Below are positions 1 to 8,172 of a stretch of DNA of 38,030 bases, piece after piece. Location: contig JANQMO010000068.1 in NCBI GenBank assembly GCA_028280025.1, forward strand, positions 1-38,030, given 5' to 3'. This DNA is from Chlorobium sp. (GTDB taxonomy: Bacteria; Bacteroidota; Chlorobiia; Chlorobiales; Chlorobiaceae). How positions within the stretch are numbered: the first letter of the stretch is position 1; every line of letters begins with the position of its first letter. Position numbers and translations under genes: made by a program. Below the pieces are notes generated by a model. The model saw only the letters and a list, made by a program, of their open reading frames with translations. It was not told where the DNA came from and searched no databases.

Positions 1-97
1 TTTTGAATACAGCTGATAGAAAAGGTTTGGTCACTTTTAATATCACCGTTTCTCAAGAGTTTTCAGACCTTTTTTATTTTTTACCGGACACTACTGA
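1..97. repeat. Terminal inverted repeat, left copy (probable IS end)
   Basis: Bases 1-97 are the exact reverse complement of bases 37934-38030; identity stops at base 98. Both contig ends therefore lie in copies of one repeat facing opposite ways. The inner border reads CCGGACACTACTGA. The sequence is open in one frame from base 3 through a TAA at 168-170, so it may carry the tail of a truncated gene. An insertion-sequence end is the most likely identity, but no transposase is visible. Confidence 0.7.
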
Positions 98-191
98 ACA
101 GCAAACAATGGTTAAGTATTCCCGGAGCATTTTTTCTCGATTTGTGATGTCGGAGATGATGGCTTCTTAAGAGCAGCAAATGGTTGAATGG

Positions 192-226
192 TGACAATAA
201 TTGTCATAATTTGACAATTATTGTGT
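192..226 (+). promoter_or_regulatory. Double palindromic operator of the parDE-like operon
   Basis: TGACAATAATTGTCA (192-206) is a perfect 15-bp palindrome with a central A. A second, imperfect copy starts at 212 (TGACAATTATTGTGT), 20 bp or about two helical turns further on. The second copy contains a TTGACA hexamer (211-216) that could be the -35 element. Two tandem operators overlapping the promoter fit autorepression by the ribbon-helix-helix antitoxin encoded from 259. The assignment to that regulator is inferred from position. Confidence 0.6.
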
Positions 227-258
227 ATGCGTATTCTGTAAGTACAAAAGCTGGTATT

Positions 259-522
259 ATGCCTATCAATGTCAATCTTACCCCTCAGCTTGAAGAGATG
301 GTTCGCCGGAAAGTTAAATCAGGCCTCTATACATCAGCAAGTGAGGTTATCCGTGAGGCTTTGCGCCTTATGGAAGAAAAGGATCATTTTCGTAAGGCAA
401 AACTGGAACAACTGCAGCAGGATATACAAGCCGGATTCGACAGTGGTGAGGCAACTACCTGGGATGCAGAGGAAGTAAAGAAGGTTGCAAGAAGAAGAGT
501 AACCCGGAAATCTCCAAAATAA
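259..522 (+). CDS. ParD-family antitoxin (ribbon-helix-helix)
   Basis: An 87-residue protein starting MPINVNLTPQLEEMV. Residues 1-45 have the ribbon-helix-helix pattern of ParD/CC2985-type antitoxins: a short beta strand, then two helices with the KSGLYTSASEVIREALR signature. The C-terminal half is charged, as expected for the part that wraps the toxin. An upstream ATG at 184 would run the gene through the operator, so the internal ATG at 259 is preferred; neither has a good ribosome-binding site. The toxin gene starts 10 bases after this stop. By family knowledge the protein neutralises its partner toxin and represses its own promoter. Confidence 0.88.
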   Translation: MPINVNLTPQLEEMVRRKVKSGLYTSASEVIREALRLMEEKDHFRKAKLEQLQQDIQAGFDSGEATTWDAEEVKKVARRRVTRKSPK

Positions 523-532
523 AAAAGAGAAT

Positions 533-832
533 ATGTCGCGTATTCTTAAAAGGCCTATTGTTATAGGCGATCTTGCTGAGATTTGGGGATATATCGCGGA
601 AGACTCGGAAAATCGTGCAGACAAATTTATTGAAACAATCGATTCCAAATTTCATGAAATCGCAGCCTCCCCAGGGATTGGACGTTTACGTGATGAACTC
701 TATCCTGGATTGATGAGCTTTCCGGTGGGCCGATACATGATCTACTATGTGGTTATCACAGAAGGTATTGAGATTATCCGTGTTTTGCATGGGGCGAGAG
801 ACGTAGGGTTGCACTTTCATCCTGAAGAATGA
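533..832 (+). CDS. ParE/RelE-superfamily toxin
   Basis: A 99-residue protein with the usual ParE length and layout. An N-terminal helical hairpin contains DLAEIWGYIAEDSENRAD. The centre has the SPGIGRLRDEL segment, and the C-terminal strands contain YMIYYVV and the end motif RVLHGARDV. ParE toxins poison DNA gyrase whereas RelE relatives cleave mRNA; the sequence fits ParE better, but the target cannot be proved here. The gene is the second of a two-gene operon behind the ParD-like antitoxin. Confidence 0.87.
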   Translation: MSRILKRPIVIGDLAEIWGYIAEDSENRADKFIETIDSKFHEIAASPGIGRLRDELYPGLMSFPVGRYMIYYVVITEGIEIIRVLHGARDVGLHFHPEE

Positions 833-850
833 TTACAGGACAGAAATTCA

Positions 851-1498
851 ATGAGAGAGCACTTATCAGATCATGATCGCCGTCGTCTGGACGCACGGGT
901 TGCCGAGACGGAAAAGCACACCGGCACCCAGATCGTCCTGTCGGTCATCCAGCGGAGCGACTCCTACGTGGAGCTGCCCTGGAAAGCTTTCGCCCTGGGA
1001 GTATCCGCAACCGGCCTGATCCTTCTTCTGTTCTCCTGGCGGTTCTCTGCATGGTATCCGGATATGCCTGCGCTTGTCATGGTGGTGGGCATGCTCGCTT
1101 GCGGTGCCTTTCCGGCATTGCTCTCCATTATGGTTCCGCGCTTTGCGAAACTCTTCCTCTCCGACTATCGCGCCGAGGTGGAAGTGGAGCAGTATGCAAA
1201 ATCACTCTTTCTTGAGCGGCAGCTGTTCGATACCCGGAACAGGTCGGGCATTCTGCTGCTCGTCAGTCTGTTCGAGCACCGGGTTGTCATTCTGCCGGAC
1301 AAGGGACTCGATCGGCGTCTGCAGGAGGAGGATATACGAAACATGATCGCCGCAATGACCCCGCTCCTGAAACGCCAGCAGGTAGCCGGGGCATTCGATG
1401 CCGGTCTGGACTACCTCTCCGACAAACTGACGATCACCTCTCCTGAAGCCCATGACGACGAACTGCCCAACGAGATCATCGAGGAGAAGGGAGTATGA
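851..1498 (+). CDS. TPM-domain membrane protein
   Basis: A 215-residue protein with a TPM-type fold split around a membrane hairpin. The N-terminal part (about 1-40, RLDARVAETEKHTGTQIVLSV) resembles the start of a TPM domain. Two hydrophobic segments follow at about 45-65 and 75-97. A soluble C-terminal part contains the RSGILLLVSLFEHRVVILPD stretch seen in the family. It overlaps the next TPM gene by four bases (ATGA), so the two are probably translationally coupled. TPM proteins often sit beside lemA; no lemA is present here. Biochemical role unknown. Confidence 0.8.
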   Translation: MREHLSDHDRRRLDARVAETEKHTGTQIVLSVIQRSDSYVELPWKAFALGVSATGLILLLFSWRFSAWYPDMPALVMVVGMLACGAFPALLSIMVPRFAKLFLSDYRAEVEVEQYAKSLFLERQLFDTRNRSGILLLVSLFEHRVVILPDKGLDRRLQEEDIRNMIAAMTPLLKRQQVAGAFDAGLDYLSDKLTITSPEAHDDELPNEIIEEKGV

Positions 1499-2442
1499 AG
1501 ACGAGCCCCCTGTTCCTCGTACTCCTAATCCTGCTCTGCAGCAGTTCTGCTCTCAATGGCGCCGATGTTCCCTATCTGACCGGCAGGATCACCGACAACG
1601 CGGAAATTCTGTCACCGGAGGTCAAACGCTCCCTGTCGGAGAACCTGAAAGCGCATGAACAACGCACTCGAAACCAGGTCGCCGTTCTGACGATTCCCAC
1701 ACTCGACGGGGAGAGCATCGAAGATTACGCTCTGAGGGTCTTCGAGTCATGGAAACTCGGCCGGAAAGGCGAGGACAACGGTGTTCTGATCGTTGTGGTG
1801 CCCAACGACCGGCGGATGCGCATCGAAGTGGGTTACGGTCTCGAAGGAACGCTCACCGATGCAATGGCTGGACGGATCATTCAAAACATTATGGCTCCCA
1901 GATTCAAAAACGGAGACTTTGACGGCGGAATTGCCGATGGCGCCGGGGCTGTGATGGAACTGCTCGAGGGCGGAGCATTGCCGCAGAAGGCTGTCAATAC
2001 CGGTTCGAAAGAAAAGTCGAAATTCTTTGACATGGAAGGACCGGACCTTTCGATCACCGAACGTATTCTTATGGGGGCGTTTATTTTCGGGATCATCGGG
2101 TTATTTACCGCGATCGGGATAATGACACCGGGTTTCGGGTGGTTCCTGTACTTTTTCCTGATACCCTTCTGGGCATCTTTTCCTATCGTAATCCTTGGAC
2201 CAAGCGGTGCTTTTAAGCTATTTATCACGTATCTGATCGGCTTCCCGGCAGCAAGGCTCTATATACGAAACACCGACTGGTACCAGAAAGCCCAAAAAGA
2301 TCTGCGCACCAAGGGCAAGGCCTCGATCGGAGGCTTTACGATCGGTTCCGGCAGTTCCGGTTCATCGTGGTCTTCAGGCGGATCGGGTTTTTCGGGAGGA
2401 GGTGGATCATCAGGTGGTGGTGGGGCTTCGGGGAGTTGGTAG
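1495..2442 (+). CDS. YgcG-like TPM-domain protein with Gly/Ser-rich tail
   Basis: A 315-residue protein. Residues 1-22 form a signal peptide (FLVLLILLCSSSALNGA). A classic TPM domain spans about 25-160: VPYLTGRITDNAEILS, VAVLTIPTLDGESIEDYA, NGVLIVVVPNDRRMRIEVGY and GLEGTLTDAMAGRII. Two or three hydrophobic segments at about 188-255 place it in the membrane. The last 40 residues are a low-complexity Gly/Ser tail ending SGSW, typical of YgcG-type proteins. It is coupled to the preceding TPM gene. Export and membrane anchoring are supported by sequence; the physiological role is not known. Confidence 0.87.
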   Translation: MKTSPLFLVLLILLCSSSALNGADVPYLTGRITDNAEILSPEVKRSLSENLKAHEQRTRNQVAVLTIPTLDGESIEDYALRVFESWKLGRKGEDNGVLIVVVPNDRRMRIEVGYGLEGTLTDAMAGRIIQNIMAPRFKNGDFDGGIADGAGAVMELLEGGALPQKAVNTGSKEKSKFFDMEGPDLSITERILMGAFIFGIIGLFTAIGIMTPGFGWFLYFFLIPFWASFPIVILGPSGAFKLFITYLIGFPAARLYIRNTDWYQKAQKDLRTKGKASIGGFTIGSGSSGSSWSSGGSGFSGGGGSSGGGGASGSW

Positions 2443-2808
2443 GGTGAATGTTTTTATAGAGGACTTTTATCTCTATTAAACAACGACCCATAGTCTTGGA
2501 AAAAAATATACGATTTATTGGTTCACTCCCTTCCTCCAGATTCCCCTGTATATTCTCTGCATTAGCTGTCCTATCTCCTCAGGATCCCATACATGCAGGG
2601 TAAATGCTCTTAACTAACCGCTGAACATCAATAATCACGATAGTCTCATTTTTTCAACATGGTGGATTTTTCGTGAATGCCTAGCCCGATGCTCTAATTT
2701 AGCGGTATTTATAGCCGAATTTATTCCGAAAAGCAGGATCTGGAGCTGCAATTGTCCTACGTCAAATATTATTTTGTAAAAAAGGCGTATACAACTTCCG
2801 GGAGCTTG
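2443..2808. other. Non-coding gap upstream of the WYL gene
   Basis: No convincing gene in 366 bases. It holds a weak 6-bp stem (ATAGAG 2456-2461 with CTCTAT 2471-2476) just after the TPM gene. It presumably carries the promoter of the WYL regulator, but no confident promoter could be picked. A TTG at 2752 would extend the WYL gene by 19 residues into this gap. Confidence 0.5.
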
Positions 2809-3786
2809 ATGGAAATGAATAAGACGCGTCCGACACTTGTTCGCATGTACAGGCTCGATGAACAGTTACGGGACAACTCCTACCCGAACTGCTCGACGCT
2901 TGGAAGAATTCTCGAAGTCCATCCGAAAACCATACAGAGGGATATCGATTACCTGCGGTACAGGTTTTCGGCACCGATTGCCTATGATAATAAACGGAAG
3001 GGCTATTACTACGAGTCAGAATGGAATTTTTTCCCCTCGGTGTTACTGGAACAGCAGGAAAGAGAGGCTTTACAGATAACCCGGAAAGTACTGGTTCAGT
3101 ATCAGGGAACCCCATACTATGATGAGGTTAGTCGAGCACTCGACAAAGTGATGCAATATCTGCCTAAAACCCTTCCAGAAAACGAGGCATACAGCATCTA
3201 CTCGTTCGAGCAGCCGACAGGAACCTTTGAGTGTTCAAATAATTTCATGGCGCTTGAAGGCGCTATTCGTCGCCAAAAGAAAGTTGTTATCAAGTACGAA
3301 GCGCATTCAACCGGACGTACGACGCAGCGAACAATACATCCTTACCGGCTTCATTATTCACATGGGTCGCAGACCTGGTATCTGGTGGCATACTGCGAGC
3401 TTCGTCAGGATGTACGAACGTTTGTTGTCGGCAGGATCAAGGAGATCAGTGTTCTGCAGGAGGAATATGATATTTCTCCGGATTTTTCGGTCGATGAATA
3501 CCTGTCCAAAACATTCGATCATATTGTCGGCGAAACCGAGCAGGAGGTATCGATCCGTTTTTCGGCTTACCAAACGCCATGGATGAGGGAGCATCGTTGG
3601 CATCCCAGCCAGACAACAGAAGAAAATGATGACGGTACAATCACCATTCGTTTCCGTGTGAGTGCTCTTGATGCGGTCAAACGCTGGGTCATGCGCTACG
3701 GTAAAGAGGCTGAAGTGCTTGGACCACAGGAACTGCGGGAAATGGTGAGGGATGAGGTTCGGGAGATGGGGGTGGTGTATGGATAG
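2809..3786 (+). CDS. WYL-domain transcriptional regulator
   Basis: A 325-residue protein when started at the ATG at 2809, which has GGAG five bases upstream; a TTG at 2752 gives 344 residues without a clear ribosome-binding site. The N-terminal winged helix-turn-helix (about 1-60) contains LGRILEVHPKTIQRDIDYLR, of the DeoR/HTH_11 type. The central WYL domain (about 140-215) includes HPYRLHYSHGSQTWYLVAYC. The C-terminal extension (about 235-325) matches the WCX domain. WYL proteins sense nucleic acids or nucleotides and often regulate CRISPR or other defence loci. Here the gene lies 48 bases before cas6 in the same direction, so control of the cas genes is a reasonable inference, not a demonstration. 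Confidence 0.9.
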   Translation: MEMNKTRPTLVRMYRLDEQLRDNSYPNCSTLGRILEVHPKTIQRDIDYLRYRFSAPIAYDNKRKGYYYESEWNFFPSVLLEQQEREALQITRKVLVQYQGTPYYDEVSRALDKVMQYLPKTLPENEAYSIYSFEQPTGTFECSNNFMALEGAIRRQKKVVIKYEAHSTGRTTQRTIHPYRLHYSHGSQTWYLVAYCELRQDVRTFVVGRIKEISVLQEEYDISPDFSVDEYLSKTFDHIVGETEQEVSIRFSAYQTPWMREHRWHPSQTTEENDDGTITIRFRVSALDAVKRWVMRYGKEAEVLGPQELREMVRDEVREMGVVYG

Positions 3787-3834
3787 TGTGATGTATTGTT
3801 GTTTGGTGATATTGTAACAAACATAGATTAAAAA

Positions 3835-4638
3835 ATGAGGCTTAAATTGACGCTCCGGCAGCAAAGGCCGGTAGAACGAATTCCCCTTAATTACAGCTAC
3901 CACATGGCCGCTACGATATACAGTACCCTTACCCGGTCATCAGATGAGTATGCAACTAAATTGCATGATCGTGGGTATGCTCCGGAAGGTAGCCGGCAAA
4001 AATTCAAATATTTCACCTTTTCAAACCTTCAGATTCCAGTTCGCACAATTGAGAACGGTGAGATTGTTTCCCGTTCACGGCAAGTAACGTTCTATCTCTC
4101 GTCGCCGAAGGAAAAGTTTCTCCAGCATCTGATTCTCGGCCTTTTTGCCGAAGGGCCATTGCGGATTCACAATGCATTGTTCGGCAAGGAGTGTGTCGAG
4201 AAGTTACCCGAGCCGGAATGGTCGGAGAGCATGACTTTTTCGATGTTGTCACCGCTTGCGGTATCGGTCTATCGCGATCCGTCAACCGGTATGAATACGA
4301 AAGAATATCTGCGATACGATGACAGTCGTCTTTCGGACATGCTCTTGCATAATCTGCAGGCGAAGTATCGCGGTCTGTTTGACTGTGAACCTCCTGAGAA
4401 TGGTGTTCCCTTTTCGGTGAAATTTGAGGAGGAGTATCTCAAGCGGCTGCGTGAGAAAGGCAGGAGCGTGGAAAAGCTGATCACCATCAAGGATTCCAGT
4501 GGAAAAGAGACCAGAGTCAAGGCTATACAATGCCCCTTTACGGTGACCGGTAATCCTGAACTGATTAAGGTTGGTTATGAATGTGGGTTTGGGGAGAACA
4601 ATTCAATGGGGTTTGGGATGGTGAAGGTTAGCTCATGA
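3835..4638 (+). CDS. cas6: CRISPR-associated endoribonuclease Cas6
   Basis: A 267-residue protein with the paired-ferredoxin Cas6 layout. The N-terminal IPLNYSYHMAATIYSTL matches the family's start. His44 in KLHDRGY lies where the general-base histidine sits in Cas6 proteins, and the C-terminal glycine-rich loop is CGFGENNSMGFGMV (about 249-262). Cas6 cuts the pre-crRNA within each repeat and leaves an 8-nt 5' tag, here expected to be AUUGAAAC. The repeats of the array are nearly unstructured, which suits a Cas6 that wraps its substrate. Its GC content (31 of 60 in a sampled stretch) is close to chromosomal genes and unlike the cas8b-cas3 block that follows. Confidence 0.92.
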   Translation: MRLKLTLRQQRPVERIPLNYSYHMAATIYSTLTRSSDEYATKLHDRGYAPEGSRQKFKYFTFSNLQIPVRTIENGEIVSRSRQVTFYLSSPKEKFLQHLILGLFAEGPLRIHNALFGKECVEKLPEPEWSESMTFSMLSPLAVSVYRDPSTGMNTKEYLRYDDSRLSDMLLHNLQAKYRGLFDCEPPENGVPFSVKFEEEYLKRLREKGRSVEKLITIKDSSGKETRVKAIQCPFTVTGNPELIKVGYECGFGENNSMGFGMVKVSS

Positions 4639-4648
4639 ACAATACGGT

Positions 4649-4738
4649 TTGTTCGAAAAAACATTTTGTTCGATAAAAAACAAACATAGGGTTTTCCTAT
4701 GAACAAAACCGAGCGAACAAGATGGGATTTTCGAACAA
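4649..4738. promoter_or_regulatory. Symmetric TTGTTCG/CGAACAA array around a hairpin
   Basis: Between cas6 and cas8b there are two direct TTGTTCG copies (4649-4655, 4666-4672) and two inverted CGAACAA copies (4714-4720, 4732-4738). They flank a small hairpin, CATAGG (4685-4690), GTTTT, CCTATG (4696-4701). Gaps are 10, 12, 12 and 11 bases, so the whole block is almost mirror-symmetric about base 4693. The outermost arms share 11 bases (TTGTTCGAAAA). It looks like a multi-site operator or an RNA structure controlling cas8b; its binding partner is unknown. Confidence 0.6.
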
Positions 4739-4763
4739 GGAAGATTAATAAAAGACGCTTGAA

Positions 4764-6482
4764 ATGCTTGAGACATTATTACAAATCGGTAAAACTTTTC
4801 GAGAGGCAGGACGATTAAAACATCATCGTTACATTAAGCCTGCTCCTATTCATAATAAGAAAACGATAATTACTTTTCTGTCTCTCCCTGTTCAAAAAGA
4901 TTTTAGTTTTGATTTTAATGGGATAAGAGAAATTCCGGAGAATGAAAGAGATAAACTGTTTTATTTGACATATCAAACCTCAGATTCTGACACATCGATA
5001 AAAACACTCTTTGGAGATATTTATCGTTTCCAAAAGAAAAATGGTAAAGAAGGAGGAAATTATCGATCTGTAAAGTTATCCAAATATAGTTCTGTTAAAA
5101 GGGGCGATGAACATGCTGATTTATTAGAGTCTGATATTGTCAAGCATTTTAGGGATTCTTTGATTAAAGAATTAAATAAAATTGAAGAGGTTTTGAGTCG
5201 TAATGGTAGTGTGTTCTTGCATTTTGATTTTGATGGAAAGAATTGGTATGAGCTATCTGATGGAAGTGTTTTGGATGAAATAAGCGATTTAATGGTTTCA
5301 AAATTTGCAACTCAGTTTTCAGAAAGTGGACAATGGGCATTTGATAGTATGCTTTATCGTTCTATTTGTTCTGGAGATGTTAAAAATGATATTCAATTTC
5401 CACAGTTTGATAAATCAAAAAAATATCGTTCAATTGGATTTACGATTGAGGATATAAAAAATATTTTTTATGCTGTTAATTATTCTGAAAAAGCATTGAT
5501 TACAGAATGGGATACAAAAAGTGATATAAAAATAGTTGTTCTTCCAAGAGGAGATAATCTTTCTTGTGAGGACCTTGAAGCGTTTTCTGAAAAAAGAATA
5601 ACAGAAGATGTATTAAATCAGATAACTAACGTGGATCAATCTTTTGATGAATGTTTTTCTTTAATTTTATCTAATGCAGGTCAAGCTGTTGTTGAGTTTG
5701 ATGTGATTTTTTGTAAGGTTGGTGGAAATGTCGATAGTGACGTTTTGGAAATATCTGCAATAAGGAAAAGTTACTTGCGTCAAAGATTTGATGAAATAAA
5801 TCTTGTAAAGAGAAGATTGGAGGAGATTCGTAAAGAAGAGCTTCGGTGTGAATTAAAGCCATTTAAGATCATATATTCATTTCTGAATATTTTAAATCTT
5901 TACGAAGGAAGTGGAAAAAAGAAAAAGAGTAAAAAGTATCAAAGTCATTTATTCAAAGTTCTTCCAAAAATTTACACTGGAACATATTGTCACGATAATG
6001 TTTTGCTTCCTGCATTTGTTGAGAAAATAGAGTTTAATATTCGTAATGATCAGGGGAATTATAATCTTCTTAAGTATGATTATTACTTCCTGACTCAAAT
6101 TCAAAACTCAAACACAGATAAAATCATGGAAATGGAAAATTCTTCAAGTTATAAAGCAGGTCTTTTGCTGGGAAAAATGGCAAAACCACTTGGTTACAAA
6201 ATTAATTCATTTGAAAAAAATTATGTTGGATTACTTTCTCGACGAATTTCCGACAAGAGAGGATTAATTGATTTTTCAAACTTTATTAATGAAAAATTGG
6301 CGATTCATGACATGGCTTATCCAGATTTGCAAAAAGCATCAGTTGAATTTGCTTCTCTTATCAGTAAAATGAATGAAAACGATTATTTGAAAAACGAATG
6401 TGCTTTTGGGTTTTTTGAAAGTTATTTTAAGTATCAATCGAATAAATCAGATGGAGCTGAAACAAATTCTTCAAATAATTAA
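4764..6482 (+). CDS. cas8b: Type I-B Cascade large subunit Cas8b (Csh1/TM1802-like)
   Basis: A 572-residue protein in the position and size range of Cas8b. The opening MLETLLQIGKTFREAG and the C-terminal CAFGFFESYFKY segment resemble Csh1/TM1802 proteins. Cas8 recognises the PAM and recruits Cas3 in type I complexes. The family diverges strongly, so the call leans on context: cas6 before it, cas7 15 bases after it. The gene is very AT-rich (14-15 G+C per 60 bases in sampled stretches) and lysine/asparagine-rich, unlike cas6 and cas1. No zinc-finger cysteine cluster is evident. Confidence 0.82.
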   Translation: MLETLLQIGKTFREAGRLKHHRYIKPAPIHNKKTIITFLSLPVQKDFSFDFNGIREIPENERDKLFYLTYQTSDSDTSIKTLFGDIYRFQKKNGKEGGNYRSVKLSKYSSVKRGDEHADLLESDIVKHFRDSLIKELNKIEEVLSRNGSVFLHFDFDGKNWYELSDGSVLDEISDLMVSKFATQFSESGQWAFDSMLYRSICSGDVKNDIQFPQFDKSKKYRSIGFTIEDIKNIFYAVNYSEKALITEWDTKSDIKIVVLPRGDNLSCEDLEAFSEKRITEDVLNQITNVDQSFDECFSLILSNAGQAVVEFDVIFCKVGGNVDSDVLEISAIRKSYLRQRFDEINLVKRRLEEIRKEELRCELKPFKIIYSFLNILNLYEGSGKKKKSKKYQSHLFKVLPKIYTGTYCHDNVLLPAFVEKIEFNIRNDQGNYNLLKYDYYFLTQIQNSNTDKIMEMENSSSYKAGLLLGKMAKPLGYKINSFEKNYVGLLSRRISDKRGLIDFSNFINEKLAIHDMAYPDLQKASVEFASLISKMNENDYLKNECAFGFFESYFKYQSNKSDGAETNSSNN

Positions 6483-6496
6483 ACCACTATACAGTT

Positions 6497-7465
6497 ATGT
6501 CAGAACAGAAAAAATTACCAGTAGAGAAATCTGAAATTCTCTTTTTCTATGAAGCTACTTACTCAACACCAAACGGCGATCCTTTTACAGGAGAGCAGCG
6601 TTATGATGAGGAAACAAAAAAAATCCTAGTAAGTGATGTTCGCATCAAAAGGTTTATAAGGGATTATTTTATTGCGCTCGGAGAGCATGATGTTTATGTA
6701 TTTAATGACCGATCAAGTGTTGAAGAAGGTAAAAAGATTTCGGGTGCTGCCGCACGAATGCAATCATTAAAAAAGAAATACGATGATGTCGATAAATACC
6801 CTGAGGTTTATGTTGAGGCTGGAAAAGGTGAAAAGAAAAAGAAAGAACAAGATGCTTTGAAAGTTATGCAAAAGTGTATTGATGTTCGTCTGTTTGGCGG
6901 GATTTCAACAGAAGAGGGAGATGCAGTAAACCTTACAGGGCCAGTTCAGTTCTCATTGCTTAATCCATCACTTAATTCAGTTGATTTGAGGATGCATCAA
7001 AATACATCTGTCTTTTCTTCAAGCACAGAGAAATCAAGGGGAGCAATTGGAACAACAACTGTTGTCCCTTATGCTCTTAACCAAATTCACGGTTGGGTAA
7101 GCCCTTACAGCGCAAAACATACGGGCCTTATTGAATCCGACATCAATTTGATGCTTAAAGCTCTTTGGGAAAGTATCAATAACGCCAACACTCGCACAAA
7201 GCAAAATCAAAACTCCCTTCTTCTGCTTCAAATTGTCTATTCTGAACCGACTAAGAAATTATATGGAGCGGACAGGCTGGTTGAACTGAATACTGTAAAA
7301 GCAATGGAGGAAAAAATCCGATCAAGCGAAGATTATACATTGGATTTTGGCAAACTGCGGGAGGCTGCTCAAAAAGAAATTGTGCAAGAAGTTCGCTTTT
7401 TCACAGAAGTCGATGCGATTGCCTCACAGATTCAGGGTGAAAAATTCAAAGCAATCACACTATGA
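6497..7465 (+). CDS. cas7: Type I-B Cascade backbone protein Cas7 (Csh2)
   Basis: A 322-residue protein of the Cas7/Csh2 family. The N-terminal EILFFYEATYSTPNGDPFT and SDVRIKRFIRDYF segments are characteristic, as is the central CIDVRLFGGIS...LTGPVQFSLLNPS region. GTTTVVPYALNQIHGWVSP follows. Several Cas7 subunits coat the crRNA spacer in the Cascade complex. Its stop codon overlaps the cas5 start by four bases (ATGA), indicating coupled translation. Confidence 0.93.
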   Translation: MSEQKKLPVEKSEILFFYEATYSTPNGDPFTGEQRYDEETKKILVSDVRIKRFIRDYFIALGEHDVYVFNDRSSVEEGKKISGAAARMQSLKKKYDDVDKYPEVYVEAGKGEKKKKEQDALKVMQKCIDVRLFGGISTEEGDAVNLTGPVQFSLLNPSLNSVDLRMHQNTSVFSSSTEKSRGAIGTTTVVPYALNQIHGWVSPYSAKHTGLIESDINLMLKALWESINNANTRTKQNQNSLLLLQIVYSEPTKKLYGADRLVELNTVKAMEEKIRSSEDYTLDFGKLREAAQKEIVQEVRFFTEVDAIASQIQGEKFKAITL

Positions 7466-8172
7466 ATGGAGCGTTAATTCATGTTTCAGGAAATTGGGCA
7501 CATTTCAAAAAACCAGAAACAAATAATAACCCGCTGACTCACGATTTTATTACCAAAACAGCACTGATCGGAATGATAGGTGCTGTTCTTGGAATTGAGC
7601 GAGATGCAATGAAAAATCGATTTCCTGAGCTTTCGGAAGATTTGGTTTATGGTGTTCAAATCAAAAGTGCTGTTAGAAAAGAATCATGGGCTTTTACATT
7701 GAGGCGAGCATCAAATTTATTTGAGAAAGCACCAAAGCAAATGGAATTTTTGCGAAATCCAAATTTTATCGTTGCCCTTGCATTCAAAAATTTTCGTTCT
7801 AAATCACTTTTTGAGCAATTTATTTCAGCTGTCGAGAATAGCGAAGCCAAATTTACACCTGTTTTGGGATTGCATAATTGCCCTGCAAATCTTGCTCTGA
7901 TTCAAAAAGGACTGTTTACAAAAAAAACAGGAGAATTTGAAACGAAAGCATTTGTTTTGAAAGATTGCGGTGTTGATATAGCAAAGTTAATGCGTGAAGG
8001 AAAACAAATCCGTTTAGGATTTGAGCGCATACCAACATATCAAAATGATGATTTCTGGAACTTGCCGGATAAATATGTTGAAGTGCTTTATCCGTCAGAG
8101 CAAAATGAAATTCCAGTTACGGAAAATCTTCACTATCAATTTACTAATGGATCAAGATGGATGCTGATTTAA
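7462..8172 (+). CDS. cas5: Type I-B Cascade protein Cas5
   Basis: A 236-residue RAMP protein. The start GALIHVSGNWAHFKKPETN and the THDFITKTALIGMIGAVLGIER segment are typical of Cas5 of the I-B (Cas5h) kind. Cas5 caps the 5' handle of the crRNA in Cascade. It overlaps cas7 by 4 bases and cas3 by 16 bases. Like its neighbours in this block it is AT-rich. Confidence 0.9.
   Translation: MNGALIHVSGNWAHFKKPETNNNPLTHDFITKTALIGMIGAVLGIERDAMKNRFPELSEDLVYGVQIKSAVRKESWAFTLRRASNLFEKAPKQMEFLRNPNFIVALAFKNFRSKSLFEQFISAVENSEAKFTPVLGLHNCPANLALIQKGLFTKKTGEFETKAFVLKDCGVDIAKLMREGKQIRLGFERIPTYQNDDFWNLPDKYVEVLYPSEQNEIPVTENLHYQFTNGSRWMLI

Noticed and set aside
4639..4763. A CreTA-like toxin/guide RNA pair between cas6 and cas8b
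   Set aside because: Such pairs occur at this junction in some type I-B systems. The only repeat-like sequence is a TTGAAA hexamer at 4759-4764; there is no recognisable degenerate CRISPR repeat, and 125 bases is short for both RNAs.
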